The notes below the pieces were generated by a model that searched no databases, was not told the origin of the DNA, and was given only the letters and a program-made list of their open reading frames with translations. Positions 34,925 to 43,460 of a stretch of DNA of 43,462 nucleotides are shown piece after piece. Source of the stretch: Candidatus Thalassarchaeaceae archaeon (GTDB lineage: Archaea; Thermoplasmatota; Poseidoniia; Poseidoniales; Thalassarchaeaceae); contig JAJPRD010000010.1 in the NCBI GenBank assembly GCA_023700255.1, forward strand, positions 1 to 43,462, given 5' to 3'. The stretch's first letter is position 1. Each line of letters opens with the position of its first letter. The translations under genes and the position numbers were made by a program.

Positions 34925-36214
34925 TCAATTAAGATCTATGAATTGTAGAGCAGTAATTCGATTATTATCTAATTTTTCCCATTCGAAGTGCCCTTCTTCA
35001 GTAGATGGTCGACCGAAGTGTCCGCCCGATGCTGTGATGCTGTAATGAGGCTCTCTCAATTTTAGTTCACGAACTATTGCAGAAGGCCTAAAATCAAATA
35101 CTTCGTTGATCTTCTCTTCTAATTCTTTGTCCGAAATTTTACCCGTTCCAAAACTATTGATATGAAGACTTACTGGTTTAGACACTCCAATCACATATGC
35201 AACTTGAATCTCACATCTTGTTGCTAATCCTGCAGCAACTACGTGCTTAGCAACCCAACGAGAATAGTATGCAGCAGAACGATCTACTTTCGTTGGATCT
35301 TTACCACTGAATGCTCCTCCCCCGTGCCTACCCATTCCACCATAAGTATCTACAACTATTTTTCGACCAGTGATTCCTGCATCTGAATATGGCCCTCCAG
35401 GATCTGCAAATCTTCCAGTGCCATTAACGACAAGCCTGTACCCATTTCTCAACCAATGAGAAGGTATTGCATGTTCAACTACATGTTTGCGAATTTCTTC
35501 TGTAACAAATTGATGTTCAAGACTTTCGCTTCCATCAAACTGATCTTTTAATGCTGAATCATGCTGAACGGCTACCACCACTGTATGCACGTGGCTAGGA
35601 TTGCCTAGATCATCATATTCAACGGTAACTTGGCTTTTACCATCAGGACGAATCCATGCAATTTCTTTAGTTTGGACTATCATATCTAATCTTCGACAAA
35701 TTCTCTGTGCTAAAGCCGCCGGTAAAGGGAAGTATCTGCCACTTAATTCCGATTCTGCCTCTGTTTCTGTACAAGCATAACCAAACATCATACCTTGATC
35801 TCCCGCACCTACATTGTCATCAGAATTACCATCAACTCCCTGGGCAATATTAGGAGATTGTGTAGTGATATGAACTTGAACCTCACATAACTCAGGATTA
35901 GTTGCATCCATCCCAATTGAGTGAGATGTATATCCTATATTTGCTGCGGTTTTTCTTGCTATTTCTTCATATGATGGCATATTTCCAGATAAACTGACTT
36001 CTCCGGCTAATATTATTACAGCTTTATCTTCCTTACCCTTAACCATTGTTTCAACTGCCACCCTAGATCTTGGATCGATTTGTAAACAAGCATCGACAAT
36101 AGCATCAGATATCGCATCACAAAGTTTGTCTGGATGACCCGCCGATACGGATTCGGAGGTGAATAACGATGTCATCATTATCAACGCGAGAGTTTCTCCT
36201 TCATAGAATTTCAT
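34925..36214 (-). CDS. metK: S-adenosylmethionine synthetase, bacterial type
   Basis: Makes S-adenosylmethionine from methionine and ATP, 429 aa. The sequence matches the bacterial/eukaryotic MAT family, with SESVSAGHPDKLCDAISDA, GAGDQGMMFGYA, and GGGAFSGKDPTKVDRSAAYY, rather than the separate archaeal MAT family. The upstream start at 36214 (MKFYEGE) has an AT-rich box 22-34 nt before it, fitting a leaderless message; the family-like start is MMTSLFTSE (36178 or 36175). The bacterial type suggests horizontal gain. A divergent mPGES-2-like gene lies on the other side of the promoter region. The 3' end is 48 nt from the ABC-F start. Confidence 0.94.
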   Translation of the reverse strand: MKFYEGETLALIMMTSLFTSESVSAGHPDKLCDAISDAIVDACLQIDPRSRVAVETMVKGKEDKAVIILAGEVSLSGNMPSYEEIARKTAANIGYTSHSIGMDATNPELCEVQVHITTQSPNIAQGVDGNSDDNVGAGDQGMMFGYACTETEAESELSGRYFPLPAALAQRICRRLDMIVQTKEIAWIRPDGKSQVTVEYDDLGNPSHVHTVVVAVQHDSALKDQFDGSESLEHQFVTEEIRKHVVEHAIPSHWLRNGYRLVVNGTGRFADPGGPYSDAGITGRKIVVDTYGGMGRHGGGAFSGKDPTKVDRSAAYYSRWVAKHVVAAGLATRCEIQVAYVIGVSKPVSLHINSFGTGKISDKELEEKINEVFDFRPSAIVRELKLREPHYSITASGGHFGRPSTEEGHFEWEKLDNNRITALQFIDLN

Positions 36215-36232
36215 GAAACGTGTTCAAGTTTT

Positions 36233-36262
36233 GAAATTTAATTAATTTATTAAAAATGTAAT
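36233..36262. promoter_or_regulatory. AT-rich divergent promoter region, metK and GST-like gene
   Basis: The stretch AAATTTAATTAATTTATTAA is the only AT-rich block in the 92-nt gap between the two starts. On the minus strand it sits about 22-34 nt before the metK ATG at 36214, as expected for a TATA box. On the plus strand it lies 50-60 nt before the ATG at 36307. No known riboswitch was recognised. Confidence 0.4.
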
Positions 36263-36306
36263 CATAAAGAACAGAACATTGACAAACAGAGCGCTTTCGG
36301 ACAATC

Positions 36307-37059
36307 ATGGCTAGGAAGGCGGAAGATGCTCCAGAAGCATTCGGAGGAGTGCAACCAAACAAAGTACCTGAGAAATCGGTAGATGGAAAACCTACTATCT
36401 ATACATATGCGACTTGTCCATTTTCTCTTAAAGTAAAATCATTATTAAAATCAAGAGGGATTGAATTTTCTAATGTAGAAGTTGATCCTATGAAGAAAAC
36501 CGAGTTAAATTGGTCAGATTGGACTAAAGTCCCAGTTTTTGTCGATTCAGATGGTACTCATGTAAATGACTCGAATGATATTTTACATTATATTGATGAA
36601 AAGCATGGAGCTAAATTTCCAAGAGAAGGGGAAGATGAAAAACAGGATAAATGGATGAATTTTTCAAATGACATTTTAGGAAAGAGTATTGTAGCGGTAA
36701 TTTACAAGAGTTATCGTACGTCATTACATGCGCTAGACTATGTAACTAAAGTCGATAAATTTGGATTAAAAGATAGGATTGTCAATAAATGGCTTGGTGC
36801 TATTATTATGAGAATGGTCGGTAAAAGTCGCGCAAAAATGTTTGATGAAGCGCCCCGAGAGAATCTTTTAACTCAACTAAACTCTATGTCATCAGCAATA
36901 GATGAAGATTTCTTCGGGGGAAACTCGCCTAATGGAGCAGACTTCGCCAATTATGGAATCTTGAGATCTATGCAAGGCCTGAATGGATTTGATATTGTTG
37001 AAAAACATACTGTCATTTGGCCTTGGTATAGCAGAATGCAACTATTATCTGATGTTTAG
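36307..37059 (+). CDS. mPGES-2-like glutathione-S-transferase/glutaredoxin-fold protein
   Basis: A 250-aa protein with an N-terminal glutaredoxin/GST_N-like fold and a helical C-terminal half, resembling the microsomal prostaglandin E synthase 2 family. The redox motif region is YTYATCPFSLKVKSLLKSRG: the usual CPFC dithiol is CPFS here, so one cysteine is missing. Further blocks WTKVPVFVDSDG and VNDSNDILHYI match the GST N-domain. The C-terminal part (KSIVAVIYKSYRTSLHALDY, then NGADFANYGILRSM) matches the family's helical domain. The substrate is unknown; a prostaglandin role is not implied. Divergent from metK and convergent with hflX, whose stop lies 2 nt beyond. Confidence 0.8.
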   Translation: MARKAEDAPEAFGGVQPNKVPEKSVDGKPTIYTYATCPFSLKVKSLLKSRGIEFSNVEVDPMKKTELNWSDWTKVPVFVDSDGTHVNDSNDILHYIDEKHGAKFPREGEDEKQDKWMNFSNDILGKSIVAVIYKSYRTSLHALDYVTKVDKFGLKDRIVNKWLGAIIMRMVGKSRAKMFDEAPRENLLTQLNSMSSAIDEDFFGGNSPNGADFANYGILRSMQGLNGFDIVEKHTVIWPWYSRMQLLSDV

Positions 37060-37061
37060 AA

Positions 37062-38426
37062 TCAAATAGATATCTGGATTTGATTTGGATGATCTTTCAT
37101 TAATCTAGCAATATTTGCTTTATCCATCCAACCAGAAATTTTAGTTTGGTTGGAGTTCTCTTCAACTCCAATGACTAATGTTTCTCGATAAACACGAGAT
37201 ACTAATTCTACTAATCCCATATCTCCATCATCCTTAGGGGCGTATATATTTATTTTGATTGGAGGGCCGTGTAGCATTGTCATGACACTAGCCCTTAATT
37301 CATCGATACCTTGACCTGTTACGGAACTAACTAATGAAGATTCAAATGAACTATAGAAATGTACAATTTCCTTTGCTTCTCTAAGTTGTTCATCGGTACA
37401 CAAGTCTATTTTTGTTAACACGACTAACGTATTATTACTATTTCCATCATCCAGTCTTCCAAATAACTCTCTACGAGATGTTGCAAGTTTCCGACGTATC
37501 TCCTCTGGTTCATCCGACGCATCAACGAGTAGCAAAAGCATATCACAAGAAAGTGATTCTTGTAACGTCGCTGAAAAAGAATCTAATAATTCAGCAGGAA
37601 CATTATCGATAAAGCCTATTGTATCTACCATCAAGATTCTTGGTTGATTGGCCATACGCCCGACTGTTGTTTCAAGTGTAGAAAAAAGCTGATTTTTAAT
37701 TAAAACTGGTTTTCCGGAAAGAGAAGAAAATAAACTAGATTTCCCTACATTAGTATAACCGGCTAAACCCACAGTAAGTGCGCCAGATTTAGCTCTCTGA
37801 CGTCTTCTTTCGGACAATGATGAGTCTAACTTTTTTAACTTTCTCCGTAATTTTGCAATCTCATGACTAACTGCTGTCATCACATTGCTCCAACCAGTCT
37901 GTCCACCTGCTCCAAATCCTAAGCGTTCCCCAGTATGTTCTCGATTAATTAATTCTCTTAAAATAGATCTATCTGCCAATAATCTTGCAATGCGGACTTG
38001 GATTTTAGCTTCTACTGAAGATGCATGGATAGTAAATAATTCTAGTAATAATCGCACCCTATCCCAACTTTCAACGGATGTTAGATCATTAATATTGACT
38101 AATTGGCTGGATTTTAAATTACTGTGTATCAAAAGTAAATCGACATTCTGCCAATGATGCCCTTGTCCTGCCATTCGGAGCTCTTCTGAAATTTGCTGTA
38201 ATTTCCCTGTGCCAAGGTATGTCTTTGAATTTGGTTTACCTTTCTGTACTACGACATCAACGACTTCTATGCCCATTGTCTGTGCTAAAGAGGAAAATTC
38301 ATGAGTATTTTTATCTCTTGAAATTATTATGGCTTTACGTCCAAAATGAACACTATGAGACTCGGTTGAATTAACTCCACCCATGCCCGCTAGCAAAGGA
38401 ACATCGGGCACAGGATCACTGCTCAT
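37062..38426 (-). CDS. hflX: GTPase HflX
   Basis: Ribosome-associated GTPase, 454 aa. The N-terminal HflX-specific domain has KPNSKTYLGTGKLQQISEEL, with the glycine-rich R-x-G-x-K type pattern, and GERLGFGAGGQTG in the linker. The G domain follows: G1 GLAGYTNVGKSSLF, G3 DTIGFIDNVP, G4 TKID. HflX proteins bind 50S subunits and help rescue stalled or split ribosomes under stress. Archaeal members exist and are often shorter; this one is full length. It is divergent from the pcc1 gene across 44 nt. Confidence 0.95.
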   Translation of the reverse strand: MSSDPVPDVPLLAGMGGVNSTESHSVHFGRKAIIISRDKNTHEFSSLAQTMGIEVVDVVVQKGKPNSKTYLGTGKLQQISEELRMAGQGHHWQNVDLLLIHSNLKSSQLVNINDLTSVESWDRVRLLLELFTIHASSVEAKIQVRIARLLADRSILRELINREHTGERLGFGAGGQTGWSNVMTAVSHEIAKLRRKLKKLDSSLSERRRQRAKSGALTVGLAGYTNVGKSSLFSSLSGKPVLIKNQLFSTLETTVGRMANQPRILMVDTIGFIDNVPAELLDSFSATLQESLSCDMLLLLVDASDEPEEIRRKLATSRRELFGRLDDGNSNNTLVVLTKIDLCTDEQLREAKEIVHFYSSFESSLVSSVTGQGIDELRASVMTMLHGPPIKINIYAPKDDGDMGLVELVSRVYRETLVIGVEENSNQTKISGWMDKANIARLMKDHPNQIQISI

Positions 38427-38470
38427 ATGAACCGGTCAACAAAAGGAAACATATGCGTTAGGGTGCTCCG

Positions 38471-38728
38471 ATGTCTGTGGAATCCGTTTCGACGTCTTTA
38501 GTTTGGGTTGGTTCTAAGAGTCGGGCTGAAGAATTATTAGCAGGAATTGCAGCAGATGATCCTGAGACTTTTTCAGCTGAGATTATAGAAATCGACGATG
38601 TTTATGAATTAAGAATTCATGTATCTGGGAATTCTCTGAAAAATGTTCGATCGACAGTAGATGATCTACTAGCATGCCTAGGGGCGATTGAGTCTACTTT
38701 GAATACAATTAATGATGAATCAACTTAG
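38471..38728 (+). CDS. KEOPS complex subunit Pcc1-like
   Basis: An 85-aa protein with the Pcc1/CTAG fold. Key features are the strand segment TSLVWVGSKSRAEELLAGI and the C-terminal helix LKNVRSTVDDLLACLGAIEST, where SLKNVRSTVDDLL is the typical Pcc1 pattern. Pcc1 is the dimerising subunit of the KEOPS complex that, with Kae1, Bud32 and Cgi121, attaches threonylcarbamoyl to tRNA A37. This ties it functionally to the TsaC gene at 2.6 kb. Its 3' end overlaps the convergent FAD oxidoreductase by 20 nt. A small size and modest similarity leave some doubt. Confidence 0.75.
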   Translation: MSVESVSTSLVWVGSKSRAEELLAGIAADDPETFSAEIIEIDDVYELRIHVSGNSLKNVRSTVDDLLACLGAIESTLNTINDEST

Positions 38729-39731
38729 AGGCATTTCTCCCCGTAGATACAGATGCATCACTTAATGTATAATCAGAAATAACATGAGCACCTGCTAGAA
38801 TTATTCCAGAAGATGCATAAACAGATGCTTGAATTCTCTGCTCAAGAGTACATGGATGAATCATTATTGAAGGCGTAGAGCGCCTTTTCGACAGATGTGA
38901 TCTCCAGCCTGCACATCTTGAATCGAGAAGATTTTTGATTTCTTCTAGCGCATTGTTTCCATCGCCTCGAAGATTAACTGCATGAATAATGGAGCACTCA
39001 TCGGCTTCGCGCCCAGGGGGGATTCTATCTTTCTGCGCTATATCAATAGCGATTACTCCCGATTTTGGGTCAAATATTCCCGAATAAGGGCTCATTACTT
39101 TGGCTTCTATAGCCATATCCAGAGCTGCAGATAACTGAGGTTCGCAAGAATCTAATTTAGAAGTTTTTAAACCTATACTTTTGAGTAAAGGGGCTGCTTC
39201 AGAAGGAGGTATTGCTAGAACAATCTTGTCACAATGGATTTTTTTCCCATTGACTATTATAGATTGAACTTTTTTATTTTGCAAGATAATTGATTCCACC
39301 TTTTCTCCAACATATATCTCAACATTAAGTTGATTTACGGCTACTATCAAACGACCTATGATACTAGACCACCCACCCCGTGGTATTATGAATTCAGTTG
39401 ATACTTTTGATGTTGAAGAAATACTCATGTTTTCTAATTTTGATAACCCATCATTTCTATCGGAAGAAATTGAAAAAAAATCCATTTGGCGAAACTGTTC
39501 TCCGATTACTCTAGGTGCTCTCAATTTTCTTAATAATTGATTTAAAGGACCTTTTTTTCGCATAAGATGCAAGCCGGGATCAATGACCCAGTCACCAGTA
39601 TTGCGCATTCGAGCCATCCCTCCAAGTGTATCTCTGGCTTCAACAAGAATAACTTCGGCGCCATCTGCTGCGAGTTGAATGCAGGCACTGAGGCCAGCCA
39701 CTCCACCCCCTACTACCGCGACTCGCATCAT
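38709..39731 (-). CDS. FAD-dependent oxidoreductase, amine-oxidase/phytoene-desaturase-like
   Basis: A 340-aa flavoprotein. The N-terminal dinucleotide-binding motif VAVVGGGVAGLSACIQ with the acidic strand end VILVEARDTLGGMARM is the GxGxxG...E...GG pattern of the NAD(P)/FAD amine-oxidase family. A middle segment WSSIIGRLIVAVNQLNVEIYVGEKVESI, with DKIVLAIPP, matches the second FAD-contact region. The C-terminus RIQASVYASSGIILAGAHV and SDASVSTGRNAS resembles the final FAD-binding loop. It is shorter than most members (450-500 aa). The substrate is unknown. Not NadB, though divergently placed near nadC. The 3' end overlaps pcc1 by 20 nt. Confidence 0.78.
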   Translation of the reverse strand: MMRVAVVGGGVAGLSACIQLAADGAEVILVEARDTLGGMARMRNTGDWVIDPGLHLMRKKGPLNQLLRKLRAPRVIGEQFRQMDFFSISSDRNDGLSKLENMSISSTSKVSTEFIIPRGGWSSIIGRLIVAVNQLNVEIYVGEKVESIILQNKKVQSIIVNGKKIHCDKIVLAIPPSEAAPLLKSIGLKTSKLDSCEPQLSAALDMAIEAKVMSPYSGIFDPKSGVIAIDIAQKDRIPPGREADECSIIHAVNLRGDGNNALEEIKNLLDSRCAGWRSHLSKRRSTPSIMIHPCTLEQRIQASVYASSGIILAGAHVISDYTLSDASVSTGRNASKLIHH

Positions 39732-39798
39732 TTTTCGAATAGTATCGAGTCAATTGACGTTTCGGACGGTTGAAGTGAGATGTTAGAGACGGATTACT

Positions 39799-40737
39799 GT
39801 GCTGACACCCCCGCATGACAGGTCAGGATTGCTATCAGAACAAGGCGTTCCTACTACTTTGTTCCTTGATTCGATTGATCGCTGGATTGAAACTATGGTT
39901 GCAGATGATAGAGGAGGAGACGATTTTATGTCTCGATTTGTTAACGCAAAAGTTATTGCAAAGGGAAATGGAATTATTTGTGGACATATTATAATCGAAA
40001 GACTAGTTGAGAAGCATGCTAGTGACTGTTCTATACAATGGATGTTGGAAGAAGGAGATGAAATAATGTCTCAAGATACTATTTTAGAGATTAGTGGTAA
40101 TTCTACTGAAATATTGAAAATTGAAAGAGTCTTACTAAATATTCTAGGTAGACTCTCAGGGATTTCAACATCAACGCACGATTGGGTCACTATTACAAAG
40201 AATATAGGGGTTGCTTGTACAAGAAAGACTGATTGGGGTCTTTTAGATAAGTGGGCAGTACACATCGGAGGCGGTTTGACACATCGGTTAGATAGGGAAG
40301 ATGCTTTGATGCTGAAAGAAAATGATTTAGCAACAATGAAAAATAAGAATGAAAGTGAAATTGATGCTCTGAAGCGTATGATCTCGGATATTGATTTAGA
40401 GCAGAATTCTGAGTTCACTATAATAGAGGTTCAAAATATTGAGCAAGCAGTTGTTGCGGCAGACACGTGGTTCGAATTGCAGAAAGCTCATGCAAGAACT
40501 GACCCTGTAGTTTTACTATTAGATAATATGATGATATCTCAAGTAATAGAAATAATAATTAAATTAAAAGAATTGAATTTAAGGAAATGGTGTATACTAG
40601 AGGGATCTGGAGGGATTCTGAAAGATTCGATCCTTGATTGGGATGCGAGTGGAGTAGATTTGGTTTCAACTTCAGCAGTAAATAGGGGGATATCCCCTCT
40701 TGATCTGTCTCTAATTATTGATGGAGAGGGAAAGTGA
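39799..40737 (+). CDS. nadC: Nicotinate-nucleotide pyrophosphorylase (quinolinate phosphoribosyltransferase)
   Basis: Makes nicotinate mononucleotide from quinolinate and PRPP in de novo NAD synthesis. The 312-aa protein carries the active-site block CTRKTDWGLLDKWAVHIGGG followed by LTHRLDREDALMLKEND, matching the RKT...GGG.NHR...KDN pattern. The end has VLLLDNMM, LEGSGGI and DLVSTSAV, the phosphate-binding part of the barrel. The first in-frame start is GTG at 39799, which fits the expected N-terminal length. It overlaps the next gene: its TGA shares bases with the ATG of the pantothenate-pathway ligase (TGATG), so translation is coupled. Confidence 0.9.
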   Translation: MLTPPHDRSGLLSEQGVPTTLFLDSIDRWIETMVADDRGGDDFMSRFVNAKVIAKGNGIICGHIIIERLVEKHASDCSIQWMLEEGDEIMSQDTILEISGNSTEILKIERVLLNILGRLSGISTSTHDWVTITKNIGVACTRKTDWGLLDKWAVHIGGGLTHRLDREDALMLKENDLATMKNKNESEIDALKRMISDIDLEQNSEFTIIEVQNIEQAVVAADTWFELQKAHARTDPVVLLLDNMMISQVIEIIIKLKELNLRKWCILEGSGGILKDSILDWDASGVDLVSTSAVNRGISPLDLSLIIDGEGK

Positions 40738-41519
40738 TGGTTGAAATTCCTGAGAGCCACCCAAGAAGAACTTCTTTACTTTCTAGAGAAAAAATTGTTA
40801 ATGCAACAAAAGAAGGATTGTTGGCTGATTCGGCGATGATTGCACATGGAAGAGGGGAAGCTTTTGACTATCTTTTAGGAGAAAAAACGAATGATTCTGC
40901 CCGATTAGCAATTAAGGAATCGGCAGCAAGATTACTATCCTCAAAACATCCAATAATATCTGTAAATGGGAATACTGCTGTATTGGCTGGCAAATCACTT
41001 ATTCGTGTGGCAGCAGTTTTGAATTGTCCAATAGAAATTAATATCTATTATAGAACTGTTAAGAGGATTAATAATTTATATTTGTTATTAGAAAATGAAA
41101 AGATGCTATTAGCTCAAGAACAGCCTCCTACAAACTGGGTTGGAGACTGGAATTCTACCGTAATGGCTGTAGAGATACTAGGTAAAGAAAATGATGGAAG
41201 AATAGAAGGACTTGAGGGGCCAAGATCTATTTGTTCTGCCAAAGGGATAGAAAAAGCAGATGTGATTCTAGTCCCTCTTGAAGATGGTGATCGATGTGAA
41301 GCCTTAATTTCTTTAGGGAAACAAGTATTGGTTGTAGATTTGAATCCAATGTCTAGAACAGCAAAAATGGCAACAGTTACGATAGTTGATGAAATTTCTA
41401 GAGTTGCCAAGTTATTACTCGAGGATGTGGTCGATGGCGATTGTCGGCCAACAAAATGGAATAATGATGAAAATCTGATTCAGGCGTTGAAAATTATTGC
41501 AAAAAATGCAACACCTTAG
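40737..41519 (+). CDS. 4-phosphopantoate--beta-alanine ligase (archaeal PPS)
   Basis: Archaea-specific enzyme of coenzyme A synthesis, which condenses 4-phosphopantoate with beta-alanine to 4'-phosphopantothenate. At 260 aa it has the family blocks VEIPESHPRRTSLLSREKIV, AMIAHGRGEAFDYLLGE, HPIISVNGNTAVLAG, VILVPLEDGDRCEALISLG and VDLNPMSRTAKMATVTIVD, which are very distinctive. The ATG at 40737 overlaps the nadC stop, so the GTG listed at 40734 is not needed. The pairing with nadC groups two cofactor pathways (NAD and CoA). Confidence 0.95.
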   Translation: MVEIPESHPRRTSLLSREKIVNATKEGLLADSAMIAHGRGEAFDYLLGEKTNDSARLAIKESAARLLSSKHPIISVNGNTAVLAGKSLIRVAAVLNCPIEINIYYRTVKRINNLYLLLENEKMLLAQEQPPTNWVGDWNSTVMAVEILGKENDGRIEGLEGPRSICSAKGIEKADVILVPLEDGDRCEALISLGKQVLVVDLNPMSRTAKMATVTIVDEISRVAKLLLEDVVDGDCRPTKWNNDENLIQALKIIAKNATP

Positions 41520-41532
41520 AACTAAGGTAAAA

Positions 41533-42717
41533 TCAAAAATGTTCTTTCAATAATTTTTCACAGCGTACTGCTATGGCATTACCTACATCACTAGTAGATG
41601 CTTTGCCGCCGAGGTCGTATGTCACACAACCTCCTTCTGCAAAATGTTCTTCGATTGCTTGCATCAAAATATCTGAGCATGCGTCTAAATCAGAATCTTG
41701 CTTACGGAAACCGAGTGCTTCAAACATCAATTGTAGAGATGAAAGTGTTGCTATCGGATTTACTGTGTTTTTACCTGCATGTTTTGGAGCTGAGCCGTGC
41801 ACCGGTTCGAATAACATGTGCTTTGGACCTAAGTTGGCACTACCTGCCATGCCCATCCCTCCTTGGAGTACTGAGGCAAGATCTGTGGCAATGTCACCAA
41901 ACATGTTCGGTAAAACTACTACATCTAATGATTCCGGATCTCTCATCAACCACATTGTGAATGCATCGATATACGCTTCATTAATCTCTATTTCAGGATG
42001 CTCTTGTTCTGCGATTTCATGAAATATTTCTCTGAATAAACGACATCCTCGTGTAACATTAGACTTATCGACACAGGTGACTTTTTGTGGCTTACCTAAC
42101 TTCTTCTGACGATGTTCCGCTAAATCAAAAGCGAATCTGATTACTCTCTCACTGCCAGTTCTTGAGATTGGTCGTGTGTCCCAAGCTACTTCTCCATCTA
42201 ACCCAGGGAAACTATCAATGATCATTGGTTCATCTGTTTTACCTATTGCTTTTTGTGACATTCTCCTTAATAATGAATGATACAAACCTTCAGTATTTTC
42301 ACGTACCATCACCATATCTACTAAATTTGGATCCCAAATGTCTTTGAAAATACCATGAACTTTATGCTTCACACCATGGAATAATTTCACAGGCCTTACA
42401 TTTGCATATAGGTTCAATCCTGAGCGTAAACCAAGTATTACTTGGCCCCCCGCAAGATCGCCATTTGGAAGACGTGCGCCGGGCCAACCGATTGCGCCAA
42501 GAAGAATTGCATCAGAATTATCTCTACAATGTTCAAAAGACCCATCTGGCCATTCTTTTCCGGTCTCAAGATAATACTCTCCACCACAAGGAATTTCGGT
42601 GATTTTAAACGATACGGGGCTATTTTCTTCGAATACCGACAGAACGCGCATGGCCTCTGCTATTACTTCCTTACCAGTTCCGTCGCCTGGAAGTACGGTC
42701 ACTCGATACTCACTCAT
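41533..42717 (-). CDS. Isopropylmalate/isocitrate dehydrogenase family enzyme
   Basis: A 394-aa NAD(P)-dependent beta-decarboxylating dehydrogenase. The ATG at 42717 (MSEYRVTV) is preferred over the TTG at 42729. Motifs include VTVLPGDGTGKEV, LRSGLNLYANVRPVKLF, MVRENTEGLYHS, VDKSNVTRGCRLFREI, VLPNMFGDIATDLAS, and FEPVHGSAPKHAGKNTVNPIAT. The LRSGLNLYANVRP and VHGSAPK patterns favour 3-isopropylmalate or homoisocitrate/tartrate dehydrogenase-like members rather than the classic isocitrate enzyme. No leucine pathway gene lies nearby, so the substrate is uncertain. It converges on the PPS gene with 13 nt between. Confidence 0.88.
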   Translation of the reverse strand: MSEYRVTVLPGDGTGKEVIAEAMRVLSVFEENSPVSFKITEIPCGGEYYLETGKEWPDGSFEHCRDNSDAILLGAIGWPGARLPNGDLAGGQVILGLRSGLNLYANVRPVKLFHGVKHKVHGIFKDIWDPNLVDMVMVRENTEGLYHSLLRRMSQKAIGKTDEPMIIDSFPGLDGEVAWDTRPISRTGSERVIRFAFDLAEHRQKKLGKPQKVTCVDKSNVTRGCRLFREIFHEIAEQEHPEIEINEAYIDAFTMWLMRDPESLDVVVLPNMFGDIATDLASVLQGGMGMAGSANLGPKHMLFEPVHGSAPKHAGKNTVNPIATLSSLQLMFEALGFRKQDSDLDACSDILMQAIEEHFAEGGCVTYDLGGKASTSDVGNAIAVRCEKLLKEHF

Positions 42718-42816
42718 GTGTTGGGGCAAATGGGTTTACTTCATCAATCCAACTATTGGACAATTGACAATTACCAACACGATACTTGATAGACGTTCAC
42801 CGTAAATCAGCCCACC

Positions 42817-43434
42817 ATGGACCATGCTTCAGACGACGGAGAGGGGAGTCCAAGAATAGATGTAAGAGCACTTCCTGAATCAGTAGCACGACTATGGGAA
42901 ACAATGCTCAGACTAGACCCCTCATGGAATATTTCAATGTGGTTAGACGATAGAGCAAATGAAGAGCTTCAACTCGTAGAAGGACAACTCGGGAGAGAAA
43001 AGTTGCGATTGGAACAAAGATTACATCGATTGGAAAAATTAGCTAAACGTCTAAAAAGACAAAGAGAGGTTTCGGAAGGGGTGGTTTGGACCGATCCAAA
43101 TCAAAAAAATCTATTCGATATCTATGACTCTGAAAATAAAGAATCCAAGGCATCTACAAATAAAAATGAGAATGTTGAAGATTATCCAGCAGTCGACTAT
43201 ACTAATTTAGGAATTAGTGATGACCCCTTGTTAGCAATAGTCACTGAACACGTAATGCACATTCTTGAGTCATTAACATCAAGAGGATTGGTTTCAATTC
43301 ACTTTGATGTTCTATTACAAGAATTAAGTCAAATTGGAATAAGGGATGAAGAAGTTGATGAAGCCATTTCTTGGCTGCTCCAACGAGAGAAAGTCGTAGA
43401 GTTGGAGCAAGACTACTTCTCTTTAAACATATAA
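42817..43434 (+). CDS. Coiled-coil protein with C-terminal winged-helix-like segment, unknown
   Basis: A 205-aa protein not recognised. Residues about 46-90 are a strongly charged helix with heptad-like Leu spacing (EELQLVEGQLGREKLRLEQ, then LHRLEKLAKRLKRQ), likely a coiled coil. Residues about 105-125 are low-complexity and charged (ENKESKASTNKNENVEDY), a likely flexible linker. The last 70 residues are helical, ending in ISWLLQREKVVELEQDYFSL, which looks like a winged-helix wing, so a role in DNA or RNA binding or complex assembly is possible. A short hairpin and T-run follow the stop. Confidence 0.7.
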   Translation: MDHASDDGEGSPRIDVRALPESVARLWETMLRLDPSWNISMWLDDRANEELQLVEGQLGREKLRLEQRLHRLEKLAKRLKRQREVSEGVVWTDPNQKNLFDIYDSENKESKASTNKNENVEDYPAVDYTNLGISDDPLLAIVTEHVMHILESLTSRGLVSIHFDVLLQELSQIGIRDEEVDEAISWLLQREKVVELEQDYFSLNI

Positions 43435-43440
43435 AACCGT

Positions 43441-43460
43441 GGGGAAAGAAACCCTTTTTT
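43441..43460 (+). terminator. Possible transcription terminator
   Basis: GGGGAAAGAAACCC followed by TTTTTT lies 6 nt after the stop of the coiled-coil gene. A short GGG/CCC stem plus six T suits an archaeal or intrinsic terminator; the stem is weak, so the T-run alone may be the signal. Confidence 0.45.

Noticed and set aside
38709-39731. L-aspartate oxidase (NadB) beside nadC
   Set aside because: The motifs are those of the amine-oxidase/phytoene-desaturase family, and the succinate-dehydrogenase-like NadB signatures are absent.
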